In this document: positions 44,576 through 53,353 of the stretch, piece by piece
Layout of the letters: each line of letters begins with the position of its first letter
Position numbering within the stretch: position 1 is the first letter of the stretch
NCBI GenBank assembly: GCA_017510335.1
Contig: JAFWNM010000007.1
Coordinates: 124,001 to 188,000, forward strand
Direction: 5' to 3'
Length of the DNA: 64,000 nucleotides
From: Paracoccaceae bacterium
GTDB taxonomy: Bacteria; Pseudomonadota; Alphaproteobacteria; Rhodobacterales; Rhodobacteraceae
The notes under the pieces: generated by a model
Told to the model about the DNA's origin: nothing
What the model saw: only the letters and a program-made list of their open reading frames with translations
The model's database searches: none
Made by a program: the position numbers and the translations under genes

Positions 44576-45862
44576 CTAGCGCGGGCCAAGCACCGTATTG
44601 GGTAGCCACAGCGCGATCTGGGGCACTGCGGCCAGCAGCGTCAGAACGATCAGCAGCGGGATGAAGAAGGGCAGCACTGCGCGCACCACATGTTCCACCG
44701 GAATTTCGGCAATGCGGGCGACAATATACAGACCAATGCCCATGGGCGGGGTCGCAAGGCCCAGGATCAGGCCCATCTGCATGACAATGCCGAAATGGAT
44801 GCGGTCAATCCCGTAAGCATCCACCAGGGGCAGCAGGATCGGCACAAGCAACAGCTTCGCTGTTACCCCGTCGATGAAACACCCCACCACCAGCACAATC
44901 CCGACCACGGCCATCAGAAACAGGAAGGGCCGGTCAATCAGGCCCGGCACGGCGGCAGCAATATCTTGCGGGATGCGTTCCACCGCCAGCAGCCAGCCCA
45001 TACCATTGGCAAACCCGATGATGATCATGATCATCGCAGTAATCAGCATGGTGTCACCTATGGCCGACCAGATCGCGGAAAACCGGAAACTGCCATAGAA
45101 CAGCGACAACAGCAGCGTATAGCCACAGGCCAGAATGCCTGCCTCGGCGGCGGTGGTGGTGCCGGTCAGAATGCCTGCCATGATGATGCCGGGCGCGGCC
45201 AGCGGCGGCGTGCCTTTCAGGATGCAGGTCCAGATCTCGCGCCCGGTGGCCTTGGGTTGGGTCGGCAGGTCCACAACCGACGCATAGATGCGGTTATAGA
45301 TCATCAGCGCCACCGCAATCAGGATCGCAGGCCCGATACCGGCCAGAAACATGCGCGCCACTGAGACATTGGCCAGGAACGCATACACAACCAGCGGAAC
45401 AGATGGCGGGATGAACGGGGCCAGAATGGCCGATACTGTCGTAATCGCCGCCGAGAAGGATGCCGTGTAGCCCCGCTCGCGCATGGCGCGAATTTCCACC
45501 ACACCCAGCCCGGCGATATCGGCCACTGCGGCCCCTGTGCCGCCGGCCATCAACACGGATGCCAGCACATTGACCTGTGCCAGACCGGCCTTGAAATGGC
45601 CAATCAGGGCGTTGGCCATGTTGAACAAACGCTCCGTCAGGCCGACAGCATTCATCAGGTTGCCCGCCAGCACAAAAAACGGGATCGCCAGCAGCGATGA
45701 ATTGTTCACCCCTTCCTGAACGCGCATGGGAATAATCCACAAGGTGGTTTCATACCCTGCCGCAAGCAGCGACCCCAGCACCGAAATGCCGATGGCCATG
45801 GTAATCGGAACCCGCAGCGCCAGCAGCACAAGGAAACCCACAAACAGCAGCATTGCGGTCAT
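44576..45862 (-). CDS. dctM: TRAP transporter large permease
   Basis: 428 residues, about 12 helices. DctM landmarks include PFFVLAGNLMNAVGLTERL, the GGTGAAVADIAGLGV re-entrant region and LGLATPPMGIGLYIV. It overlaps the dctQ gene by four bases. This is the second complete TRAP system in the window; its gene order (P-Q-M) matches the first one at 32.7-35.6 kb. Confidence 0.9.
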   Translation of the reverse strand: MTAMLLFVGFLVLLALRVPITMAIGISVLGSLLAAGYETTLWIIPMRVQEGVNNSSLLAIPFFVLAGNLMNAVGLTERLFNMANALIGHFKAGLAQVNVLASVLMAGGTGAAVADIAGLGVVEIRAMRERGYTASFSAAITTVSAILAPFIPPSVPLVVYAFLANVSVARMFLAGIGPAILIAVALMIYNRIYASVVDLPTQPKATGREIWTCILKGTPPLAAPGIIMAGILTGTTTAAEAGILACGYTLLLSLFYGSFRFSAIWSAIGDTMLITAMIMIIIGFANGMGWLLAVERIPQDIAAAVPGLIDRPFLFLMAVVGIVLVVGCFIDGVTAKLLLVPILLPLVDAYGIDRIHFGIVMQMGLILGLATPPMGIGLYIVARIAEIPVEHVVRAVLPFFIPLLIVLTLLAAVPQIALWLPNTVLGPR

Positions 45863-46383
45863 TGCACACCCCCCGGCACATTTGCGGAAACGGACTCTCC
45901 CTCATCGGGGGCACCGTTGATCAGTCGGTCAACCGTGTCGCGCAGGAAATCCAGCAAGATCAGGGTGCAGGACGCGTAGAACGGCACAGAAAGCCAGTAG
46001 CGCTGCAGACCAACATAATCCATGTTGCCCACCTGACGCGGCAGCAGCGTTTGTGCCTGCCACAAGATGACGCCCATCAGCGTCATGATGACAAGGTTGG
46101 TCAGGATGGTGACGGCGTTTTGCATGCGCAGCGGCATCAGCCGATACACGATGTCCACCTTGATGTCCCGGTTGCGGCGGTAAATCACATAGAACCCCAG
46201 AAACACCATCCAGACAAATAGAACCGTCGTCCAGGGAAACACCCAGATCAGTCCGCGTTCCCACAGGAAACGCGACCCGATATTCGCGATGTTGATAAAC
46301 AGGATGACGATCAGCGCACCGTTGGCGCCGACGAAGAAAACCTTCTCCGTCAGCCCCAGAAAGCGGTCCAGCAGTTGCAACAT
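45859..46383 (-). CDS. dctQ: TRAP transporter small permease
   Basis: Four-helix membrane protein, about 174 residues, with FVWMVFLGFYVIYRRNRDI characteristic of DctQ. The ATG at 46383 follows the dctP stop by ten bases. A GTG at 46401 that overlaps the dctP end is an alternative start; neither has a clear ribosome-binding site, so translation may be coupled. Confidence 0.85.
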   Translation of the reverse strand: MLQLLDRFLGLTEKVFFVGANGALIVILFINIANIGSRFLWERGLIWVFPWTTVLFVWMVFLGFYVIYRRNRDIKVDIVYRLMPLRMQNAVTILTNLVIMTLMGVILWQAQTLLPRQVGNMDYVGLQRYWLSVPFYASCTLILLDFLRDTVDRLINGAPDEGESVSANVPGGVQ

Positions 46384-46393
46384 GGTGCGACTG

Positions 46394-47395
46394 CTATTCA
46401 CGCGTTTCGTTTACAGCATCCAGAAACCCTTCGGGCAGGGTTCCGGCCGCGTCCATTGCCGCATACATTTCGGCCATACGGGAAACAAACGGCGCAGTAT
46501 CCAGATCGCTGAACGTCGCGCCTTCGCCCTTCATGCGCTCGATGGCTTCGTCAGCGATTTCGCCCATGACGCGCGCCGATTCCTGCGCCACCGCATCATA
46601 CGCATCCAGCAGATGGCCCTGCATTTCTTCGTCCAGCTGGTTCCATGAAACGGCACTCATCATGAAGGCCATGCCCTGTTCGTATTCGTCATGGCGCAGG
46701 ATATGGGGCGCAACTTCGTGGAAGCGCATGGATTCGACCAATGCGATGGGGCTGTTCACAGCCTCGACAATGCCGCGCCCGATGGATTCGTAGGTTTCGG
46801 TCCAGGCCAGGGTGCGCACCTCGGCACCCAGATGGCGCCAGCTTTCGGCGGCCAGTTCGTCAGGGTGCATGCGCAGCCTGATGCCGTCCATTTCCTCCAG
46901 TGTTTCGAACTGGCGCGACGCCAGCATCACCCGGTAGGGGCCGCGCACAAACGCTGTGGAATCGCCCAGAACAACAATCCCGGCTTCATCTTCAACGCGG
47001 CCCAGCCAGCCCTGAACCATGTCCGACGCCATGAAGCGCGACCAGTGGTCGCGATCGTCAAACAGAAATGGCGCCGAGGTGAACTGCATCTCGGGGACCC
47101 ATTTCTGAAGGTAGCTGATGCCTTCGGGGTAAATATGGATGGTGCCCAACTGGATTTGCTCCAGCACCGCATCATCTGATCCCAGTTGTTCGCTGGGATA
47201 GACTTCCACGCTCAGGTCGCCGCCTGTGCGTTCGGCCACCTCGTCTGCGAACATCTGGAACAATCGCCCTTCGATAGATTCCGGCGGCATCTTGTGCGAC
47301 ATCCGCCATGTCTGTGCGACCAGCGCGCTTGATGCTGTCAGGCCGATTGTCACCGCGGCAGCACCGCTAACCCACTTCGAAACTGTTATTTTCAT
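46394..47395 (-). CDS. dctP: TRAP transporter substrate-binding protein
   Basis: Periplasmic binding protein, 333 residues, with a signal peptide (AAAVTIGLTASSALVAQ). DctP landmarks: FADEVAERTGGDLSVEVYPS, the conserved Arg in GIRLRMHPDEL and VEAVNSPIAL. First gene of the second TRAP operon, divergent from the Crp/Fnr gene. A bulky dicarboxylate or carboxamide ligand would fit the downstream amidase. Confidence 0.9.
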   Translation of the reverse strand: MKITVSKWVSGAAAVTIGLTASSALVAQTWRMSHKMPPESIEGRLFQMFADEVAERTGGDLSVEVYPSEQLGSDDAVLEQIQLGTIHIYPEGISYLQKWVPEMQFTSAPFLFDDRDHWSRFMASDMVQGWLGRVEDEAGIVVLGDSTAFVRGPYRVMLASRQFETLEEMDGIRLRMHPDELAAESWRHLGAEVRTLAWTETYESIGRGIVEAVNSPIALVESMRFHEVAPHILRHDEYEQGMAFMMSAVSWNQLDEEMQGHLLDAYDAVAQESARVMGEIADEAIERMKGEGATFSDLDTAPFVSRMAEMYAAMDAAGTLPEGFLDAVNETRE

Positions 47396-47475
47396 TGGAA
47401 GCCTCCACTGTAGGAACGTCAGTCAAGGTAGGCAGGAAGTTAATGTGGAATCAAATCTTCATTTTTGCGTCCATC

Positions 47476-47494
47476 CGATAAGAATATTTTATCG
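47476..47494. promoter_or_regulatory. Palindrome in the TRAP / Crp-Fnr divergent region
   Basis: CGATAA (47476-47481) and TTATCG (47489-47494) form a perfect inverted repeat with seven-base spacing in the 242 bases between the second TRAP operon and the Crp/Fnr gene. It is not a match to the TTGAT-N4-ATCAA FNR site. It may bind another regulator, such as the nearby LysR. Confidence 0.4.
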
Positions 47495-47637
47495 CACAGC
47501 ATGTGCCGGAATTTTTGGCGATGGGCGGGGGCGTGCGCATGCGGGCAGCTGCCGGGTGGTCGGCCCTTGACACTTTGCGGCAGGGCACGTCATCTGCTGG
47601 CACACCCTTTTGCTGTTTCCTTGCGGTCAATCATCCT

Positions 47638-48357
47638 ATGCATCCGTGCCAGACGTGCCCTTTGCGCAAGCATGACCTGTTCACGCCCTTCAGTCCTGAA
47701 GACCTGAAGTTCATGATGCAATTCCGCGACGGCGAGGTGACATTGTCGCCCGGTGCGGCGCTGTATCACGAAGGGGATGAAACCGATTATTTTTTCACCG
47801 CACGCGAAGGGCAGGGGGCGCGGTTCAAATACCTGCCCAATGGTGAACGGCAATTGGTGAATTTTATCTTCCCCGGTGACATGGTGGGGTTTCAGGCCAT
47901 GTTGGCAGACGGGGCCGCAACCTCGGCGATTGCCGCAAGCCCGATGGTGCTGTGCCGGTTCCACAAGCGCAAACTGTCTGATCTGTTTCGCAATAATCCG
48001 CCACGGGCCTATGCCCTGACCTGGATTGCCGCAGTCGAGGAACATTTCCTTAATGAGATGATTGCAACCCTGGGCCAGCGCACCGCCCAACAGCGTATGG
48101 CCTGGGCGCTGTTGAAAATTCACCGGCGGCTGGCCGCCGTGGGGCTTGCCCCGAACGGGCGGGCGCAGTTTCCCTTCACGCAACGTGATCTGGCCGATGC
48201 GCTGGGATTGTCGCTTGTCCACACCAACAAGACCCTTGCGCGCCTGCGCTCACTGGTTACATGGGAAAACGGCGTGTTGCAGATCCTGGATGCAAAAGCC
48301 CTGTCTGCACTTGCGCTGGCCGATAGCTTGACGCCGCCGGAACGCCCGCTGCTATGA
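47638..48357 (+). CDS. Crp/Fnr-family transcriptional regulator
   Basis: 239 residues: cyclic-nucleotide-binding-like beta-roll (ALYHEGDETDYFFTAREG, FIFPGDMVGFQAML) and a C-terminal winged helix (FTQRDLADALGLSLVHTNKTLARL). The start at 47638 (MHPCQTCPLRKHDLF) matches the usual N-terminus. Two Cys lie at residues 4 and 7 and another in MVLCRFHKRK, fewer than a full FNR iron-sulfur set, so redox sensing is uncertain. Its last codons overlap the convergent receiver-like gene by six bases. Confidence 0.88.
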   Translation: MHPCQTCPLRKHDLFTPFSPEDLKFMMQFRDGEVTLSPGAALYHEGDETDYFFTAREGQGARFKYLPNGERQLVNFIFPGDMVGFQAMLADGAATSAIAASPMVLCRFHKRKLSDLFRNNPPRAYALTWIAAVEEHFLNEMIATLGQRTAQQRMAWALLKIHRRLAAVGLAPNGRAQFPFTQRDLADALGLSLVHTNKTLARLRSLVTWENGVLQILDAKALSALALADSLTPPERPLL

Positions 48358-48711
48358 TTTGCGTGCGAAATCCGCCACCAGTTGTTGCAGATCCTTGGTA
48401 AAGAAGGGCACACCCAGCACCGGATAGCGCGATCCGTCATCAGGTTGTCGGGATGAATCATCCAACAAAATGACATGCGCGCCGCGCTGTTCAAGGGCCA
48501 TGCGCAAAGGGCTTTGCGAAAAGGCATCGGGCGACAGTTGCACCACCGCCAGCCGCACGGCCGCCCCTTGCGCAAGATCCGTCATCAGGGCAAGCGCCTC
48601 TGCCTCGGATGCGGCAATCAGGGGAATACCGAAACCCAGCTGTTCCAGGGTTGTGGAAACATCCTTTGCCACAATCGAAAAATTTACAAAGACAAGAAAT
48701 GTCCCATCCAT
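48352..48711 (-). CDS. Degenerate receiver-like protein
   Basis: 119-residue stand-alone protein whose pattern of strands (FLVFVNFSIVAKD, VRLAVVQLSPD, HVILLDD, YPVLGVPFFTKDL) follows a CheY-like receiver. The N-terminal acidic pair and the phosphoacceptor Asp are not at their expected places; only the Lys near the C-terminus is. It may be a pseudo-receiver that works through protein contacts. The stop overlaps the convergent Crp/Fnr gene. The family is inferred from pattern only. Confidence 0.5.
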   Translation of the reverse strand: MDGTFLVFVNFSIVAKDVSTTLEQLGFGIPLIAASEAEALALMTDLAQGAAVRLAVVQLSPDAFSQSPLRMALEQRGAHVILLDDSSRQPDDGSRYPVLGVPFFTKDLQQLVADFARKS

Positions 48712-48834
48712 AGCGTCACGCACCTTGCTGTTCCAAAGGCAGCATATGCACAGATATCGCAAAGGCATGCTATAAACTGTGACATAGCACAGCGGGCCTT
48801 GCATTTTTTTGCCAGCGCGCCCATTCAGGATGCT

Positions 48835-49884
48835 GTGATCCAGTCCTTAGACCCCCCTTCCCATTCCTTGGCGGCCCTTGGTTGGTCGGCGTTTTTTGAT
48901 GACCAGCTGACGCCGGATGACGCTGGCCTTGCACGGATGCGCATTGCGACCGTCCATCGCGCCAGAATGACTGCGATTTCGTCACAAGGGCCGGTTCGTC
49001 TGACACTTCCGCCCCGCGCCAACACGGCTGACTATGCTGTGGGCGACTGGGTTCTGGTCCAGACAGATGCGCCGGTATTGGTGCGCAGGCTGGACCGCAA
49101 GGCCCTGCTGCAACGGCGCACCGAAGGCGGGCGCATGCCACAACTGATCGCGGCCAATGTGGACACGCTTTTCATTGTAACCTCTTGCAATGACGACTTG
49201 AACCCCGCGCGCCTGGAACGGTATCTGACCCTTGCGAATGAGGCGGGCGCAACGCCTGTCATTGTGTTGACCAAGGCCGATCAGGTCGATGATACCGCAC
49301 CTTACCGCGCGCAGGTGGCGCACTTGCAGCGCGGCTTGTCGGTCGTGGCACTGAACGCGACTGCACCCGATGCGGCCCTGACGCTGGCGCCCTGGTGCGG
49401 CGCGGGGCAGACCGTCGCGCTTGTCGGGTCGTCCGGTGTCGGGAAATCATCGCTTCTGAACACGCTGGCGGGCAAATCACCCGAAGACGGGCAGATGACC
49501 GGAAGCATTCGTGAAGCCGACGCCAAGGGCCGCCATACGACAACATCGCGGTCCCTGCATCCGGTTGTGGGTGGCGGCTGGGTGATTGACACACCCGGCA
49601 TGCGCACCCTTCATGTCAGCGACAGCGCCGCAGGGTTGGAACAGCTGTTTGCCGAAATCACCGAACTTGCGCCCATGTGCCGCTTTCGGGATTGCACCCA
49701 CGCCCATGAACCGGGATGCGCTGTGCAGGCTGCCTTGGCCGACGGGCGGCTTGACCCCGCGCGCGTGGACAGGTGGCGAAAACTGTTGCAGGAAAATCAG
49801 GCCAACACCCCTGTGCAGTCCGGCCCGCGCGGCAACAGGATAACCAAACCCCCCGGCAGGCCCCCCGGCGGCAAGCGCCGCTGA
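48835..49884 (+). CDS. rsgA: Ribosome small-subunit maturation GTPase RsgA
   Basis: Circularly permuted GTPase that checks late 30S subunit assembly, 349 residues. OB-fold N-terminus, then G4 VLTKAD, G1 GSSGVGKSSLLN, G3 DTPGMR, and the C-terminal zinc site CRFRDCTHAHEPGC, which has the family's Cys-x4-Cys-x-His-x5-Cys spacing. A GTG at 48835 with AGGA four bases upstream is chosen as start since no ATG precedes the conserved part in frame; a TTG about 35 bases earlier is an alternative. Highly basic C-terminal tail. Confidence 0.9.
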   Translation: MIQSLDPPSHSLAALGWSAFFDDQLTPDDAGLARMRIATVHRARMTAISSQGPVRLTLPPRANTADYAVGDWVLVQTDAPVLVRRLDRKALLQRRTEGGRMPQLIAANVDTLFIVTSCNDDLNPARLERYLTLANEAGATPVIVLTKADQVDDTAPYRAQVAHLQRGLSVVALNATAPDAALTLAPWCGAGQTVALVGSSGVGKSSLLNTLAGKSPEDGQMTGSIREADAKGRHTTTSRSLHPVVGGGWVIDTPGMRTLHVSDSAAGLEQLFAEITELAPMCRFRDCTHAHEPGCAVQAALADGRLDPARVDRWRKLLQENQANTPVQSGPRGNRITKPPGRPPGGKRR

Positions 49885-49889
49885 GCTGC

Positions 49890-49967
49890 GCGTGGTTTCC
49901 AGCTTCTCGAACGCGCGAAATCAATAAGTCAACGCATGTCGCGTGAATGCGATTGAACGCGACATGC
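49890..49967. repeat. Dispersed intergenic palindromic repeat, copy C
   Basis: Between the convergent rsgA and tctB genes. It shares AGCTTCTCGAAC, GCGAAATCAATAAG and CGCATGT with copy D in the same order. It ends with a perfect 11-bp hairpin, GCATGTCGCGT (49934-49944) and ACGCGACATGC (49957-49967), with a 12-base loop, which may end transcription from both sides. Confidence 0.65.
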
Positions 49968-50006
49968 CTAAGCTGAAGGCAGGCTTGCCAGCGCGGCGGG
50001 GGCTGT

Positions 50007-50480
50007 TCAGAACAGCATTTGCCGTGACAGCAGGATAGGGGCCAATTGGGTAAACAAAACCCAGAAGACCGCGCCCGCGCAGGCGGACACGATGCCAATG
50101 CCCAATCCGCCCCGCGCGTTGGACCCCGACAGGCACCAGATCGCGCCCGCCATGAACAGTGCCGTTGATACCGCCAGCCCGATATGGCGCACCGCGATAA
50201 AATAGCATCCGGCCCAAAGCAGCCCGGCCGCAACCGGCCATGGGGACAGGGTCAGCACGTCCTCGTGCTTGCTGGTGGGCCGTATCCGCCCCGCCAGAAG
50301 CCCCGCCCCGGACAGGACAATAACCCAATATGCCACCATTGGGATCAGGTGGTTGCCAATTCCCGGCCCCGGCCGCCATGCCCCGTAGCGGATATCCAGC
50401 AGCCCCGCCGCCCCCAGCAGCAACAGCAAGATGCCCAGCAAGATGTCGCGCTGTGCAGCGCCCATGCGTGACGCAGTCAT
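50007..50480 (-). CDS. tctB: Tripartite tricarboxylate transporter small permease
   Basis: Small membrane subunit of a TTT importer, 157 residues with four hydrophobic segments. It begins with a soluble leader and DILLGILLLLLGAAGLLDI, typical of TctB. Overlaps tctA by four bases (ATGA). It is the last gene of the tctCAB unit. Confidence 0.85.
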   Translation of the reverse strand: MTASRMGAAQRDILLGILLLLLGAAGLLDIRYGAWRPGPGIGNHLIPMVAYWVIVLSGAGLLAGRIRPTSKHEDVLTLSPWPVAAGLLWAGCYFIAVRHIGLAVSTALFMAGAIWCLSGSNARGGLGIGIVSACAGAVFWVLFTQLAPILLSRQMLF

Positions 50481-52009
50481 GATGCCTCTCCTTTGGCGGG
50501 GGTGCGGCGCGCGCGGGTCAGCAGCCGGAAAATCACCAGAAGCCCGATTGTCCCGCCATAGATGCCCAGCGCCAGCGGGCTTGTGACCAGATGGGACCAG
50601 TCATTGCGTCCCAGCATCAGCGCCTGCCGAAGCGATTCTTCCAGCCCCGGGCCTACGATGAACCCCAGCACCAGCGGCCCCAGCGGCACCCCGAACCAGC
50701 GCAGCCCCACCCCCAGAACGCCCGCTGCCAACAGCATCCAGACATCCTTGACGGAATTGCCCGACGCATAGGTGCCAAGGATCGCCAGACCCAGCACAAT
50801 GGGCAGCACGAAGCGCGGCTGGATCATCGCCAGACGCGAATAGACCGGCAGCAGCAATTTGGATGCGACCAGATTGAACAGGTTTGCATAGATCAGGATC
50901 ATGAACAAAGCATAGATGATTGGCATGTTGTTTTGCATCATGGTCGGCCCGGGTGTGATGCTCATCATGATCAGGGCCGCACCGAACAGCGCCGCTGTGG
51001 CGCTGCCGGGAATGCCGAAGGCAAATAGCGGGATGAATGTTGCCCCCGATGTCGCGCTGTTGCCCGCCTCGGCGGCGGCCACCCCTTCAAGGGACCCCTT
51101 GCCGAAATCCTGTGGCCTGCGCGACAGTTTTTGTGCCACGCCGTAACTCATGAACGCGGCCAGCGATGCACCCGCCCCGGGCAAGGCCCCGATGAAGGTG
51201 CCCATGCCCGTGCCCAGCATCGTCGCCCTTAGGGTGGAACGGAACGTGGCCCAATCCATCTTGTCTGCCGCCGGGTCATATGCCTGGCTGTCGGACCCTT
51301 GGGCCGCAGTGTCATGGGCCACACGCCGCGCCGCCCATTGCCGCGCAATCTGGACCATGATTTCGGACACAGCGAACACCCCGACCAGCAGCGGAATAAG
51401 GCCAATTCCGCCTGACAGTTCCGGCAGGCCAAATGTCAGCCGCTGTGCCCCGGTAATCGGGTCGCGCCCGATCATGGCCAGCATGACCCCCAGCGCCGCC
51501 GCCGCAATACCGCGCGCCACCTGGCCCATCGTCAGCGCGGCAACCAGTGTCAGCGACACGACATATAGCGCGAAGAATTCCACAGGGCCGAATTTCAGCG
51601 CCACCAGCGCCAGCGGCAAGGCAAGGAAAATCAGGATCAGGTCGCTTGTCGTGTCGCCAATGATGGACGAATACAGCGCCGTATGCAGCGCGCGGTTGGG
51701 CTTGCCCGCAAGCTTGGCCTGATATCCGTCAATGACCGTTGCCGCAGCCCCGGCTGTGCCCGGCACCCCGAATGTTATTGCTGAAATTGACCCCCCGAAC
51801 ATGCTGCCCTTGTAAATGCCCACCAGCAAACCCAGCGCCGCCGCGGGTTCCAGCACGAAAACAAAGGGCAGCAGAACGGCAATTGCCATATCGCCCGACA
51901 GGCCCGGTATGGCCCCCACTGTTATTCCCACCACAATGCCCAGACAGGCGAAAATTATAACCTCTGGCGCGAATGCAAGGGCAAGCGCCTCGTTGAGGAA
52001 TTCCAGCAT
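50477..52009 (-). CDS. tctA: Tripartite tricarboxylate transporter large permease
   Basis: 510-residue membrane subunit, about 12 helices. Typical TctA sequences: VGITVGAIPGLSGDMAIAVLLP (two adjoining parts), GSMFGGSISAITFGVPGTAGA and EAGNSATSGATFIPLFAFGIPGS (two adjoining parts). It forms the translocation path with TctB and receives substrate from the binding protein encoded upstream. Confidence 0.9.
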   Translation of the reverse strand: MLEFLNEALALAFAPEVIIFACLGIVVGITVGAIPGLSGDMAIAVLLPFVFVLEPAAALGLLVGIYKGSMFGGSISAITFGVPGTAGAAATVIDGYQAKLAGKPNRALHTALYSSIIGDTTSDLILIFLALPLALVALKFGPVEFFALYVVSLTLVAALTMGQVARGIAAAALGVMLAMIGRDPITGAQRLTFGLPELSGGIGLIPLLVGVFAVSEIMVQIARQWAARRVAHDTAAQGSDSQAYDPAADKMDWATFRSTLRATMLGTGMGTFIGALPGAGASLAAFMSYGVAQKLSRRPQDFGKGSLEGVAAAEAGNSATSGATFIPLFAFGIPGSATAALFGAALIMMSITPGPTMMQNNMPIIYALFMILIYANLFNLVASKLLLPVYSRLAMIQPRFVLPIVLGLAILGTYASGNSVKDVWMLLAAGVLGVGLRWFGVPLGPLVLGFIVGPGLEESLRQALMLGRNDWSHLVTSPLALGIYGGTIGLLVIFRLLTRARRTPAKGEAS

Positions 52010-52107
52010 TCTTGTCTCCTGATGCGGGGATAGGGAAGGGGGGGGAAGGGGGGCAGGGGACAGGGCTGAAAACGGGCGGACGCATCGCGCCCGCCCGTCA
52101 CAAACAC

Positions 52108-53067
52108 TCAGTCTTCAAAATGATCCAGAATTGCAATCAGATTGTCGATGGTCGTAAGATAGGCCGTCTGGCTGGCCTCTGCGCCCAGTGGCTGGACATC
52201 GGTGCCGGTGCGCTGGCCCAGGGCTTGGGCAGCATCGCTCTCAAGGGCGGCCAGAATGCCCTCTTCAAGGATTGCGCGCCGTTCTTCGGACACATCACGA
52301 TGTGCGAAAATCGTATACCAGGCCGGCAGAACCACGTCATACCCCAGTTCGCGCAGGGTTGGCACATCAGGCTGTGCTGCGACACGTTCTGCCGTTGCAA
52401 CGGCCAGCGCGACAAGGCTGCCGTCATCAATGCCGCCCTGAATGGTCGAAGGTACGGACGCGCCGATATCGACCTGCCCCCCCAGAACGAAGGCCAGCGC
52501 CTGCGATCCGCCGGTTGTGGGCAAGTGGATGGTGCTGAAATCGGCTTCGCTTTCCAGCAGGATCAAGGGCAGATGCGGCACGCTAAGGTGGCGGCCATGC
52601 CCCACGCTGATGGTATCAGGCGCAGCGCGCGCGGCGTCAATCCAGGCTTCAAGGCTGGTGTAATCGCTGTCGGCACGCGCAAAGAAGATCGGCGCGACTT
52701 CGGTGATCTGGGCACTGGGCACCCATTCATCCAGTTCATAGCCCACATCTTCGCGCAGCGCAGTCGTCACCAGCGGGCCGTAATCGGTGATCAGCAGCGT
52801 GTAGCCGTCTGGGTCGGCGTCGCGGACATATTGAATGGCTTCTTGTCCGCCTGCCCCGCTTAGGGAAACAACATCGACGCGCGTATCCAGAAATTCACCC
52901 GACACGCTGGACAGAATGCGCCCTGCAATGTCAACCGCGCCCCCCGCACCATAGGGGCTGATCAGGCGAATGGGCTTTTCGCTGGGAAAGTCGGCAGCGC
53001 TGACGCCCCCCGCCGTGATGCTGGCAACGCTGACGGCGCAGGCCAGTGCGATGTTCTTGAAAGTCAT
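52108..53067 (-). CDS. tctC: Tripartite tricarboxylate transporter substrate-binding protein
   Basis: Periplasmic binding protein of the Bug/TctC family, 319 residues, with a signal peptide ending near GGVSAAD. It starts the mature part with PIRLISPYGAGGAVDIAGR and has ITDYGPLVTTAL and VPTLRELGYDV. Such proteins bind carboxylates and also pyroglutamate-like or amide ligands. Two copies of the GTATAC-type motif lie between this gene and the divergent DUF6282 gene, suggesting control by the GntR protein of the island. Confidence 0.88.
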   Translation of the reverse strand: MTFKNIALACAVSVASITAGGVSAADFPSEKPIRLISPYGAGGAVDIAGRILSSVSGEFLDTRVDVVSLSGAGGQEAIQYVRDADPDGYTLLITDYGPLVTTALREDVGYELDEWVPSAQITEVAPIFFARADSDYTSLEAWIDAARAAPDTISVGHGRHLSVPHLPLILLESEADFSTIHLPTTGGSQALAFVLGGQVDIGASVPSTIQGGIDDGSLVALAVATAERVAAQPDVPTLRELGYDVVLPAWYTIFAHRDVSEERRAILEEGILAALESDAAQALGQRTGTDVQPLGAEASQTAYLTTIDNLIAILDHFED

Positions 53068-53204
53068 GGAATCTTCTCCTGTTGGTGATCTACTTGCCGC
53101 AGCGACATGCGAAATCCGCCTTGGCGTGTCCCTTTCATTTGCTGCTGACCCTGTTCCGTCAGCGGCTGAACGCGCGCCAAATGGTCGCAGCGTCCTGCTG
53201 GTTT

Positions 53205-53222
53205 GGTATACAATCAGTATTC
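53205..53222. promoter_or_regulatory. Shared operator-like motif, site 1
   Basis: GGTATACAATCAGTATTC: two half-sites (GTATAC and GTATTC) separated by five bases, in the 286-base divergent region between tctC and the DUF6282 gene. It is nearly identical to the site at 61002-61019 read on the minus strand (GGTATACAAACAGTGTAC). Confidence 0.6.
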
Positions 53223-53314
53223 ATTTGTCAAAGCTTTGTCATTGTTTTTGTCACCCGCGTTGCGGCAATGCGCAATTGTGCCGGATTGACAGGCATTCGG
53301 CCGAACGGCATAAT

Positions 53315-53332
53315 GGCATACAGTTAGTATAC
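53315..53332. promoter_or_regulatory. Shared operator-like motif, site 2
   Basis: GGCATACAGTTAGTATAC: half-sites GCATAC and GTATAC with the same five-base spacing, 22 bases before the DUF6282 start. It would overlap the promoter or leader of the plus-strand unit. Confidence 0.6.
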
Positions 53333-53353
53333 ATTTTGGCAGGGGCAGAACGC

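Noticed and set aside
52033-52065. G-rich tract between tctC and tctA as a broken gene
   Set aside because: Both flanking genes are complete and the tract lies in the 98-base gap; it is only a G-rich spacer.
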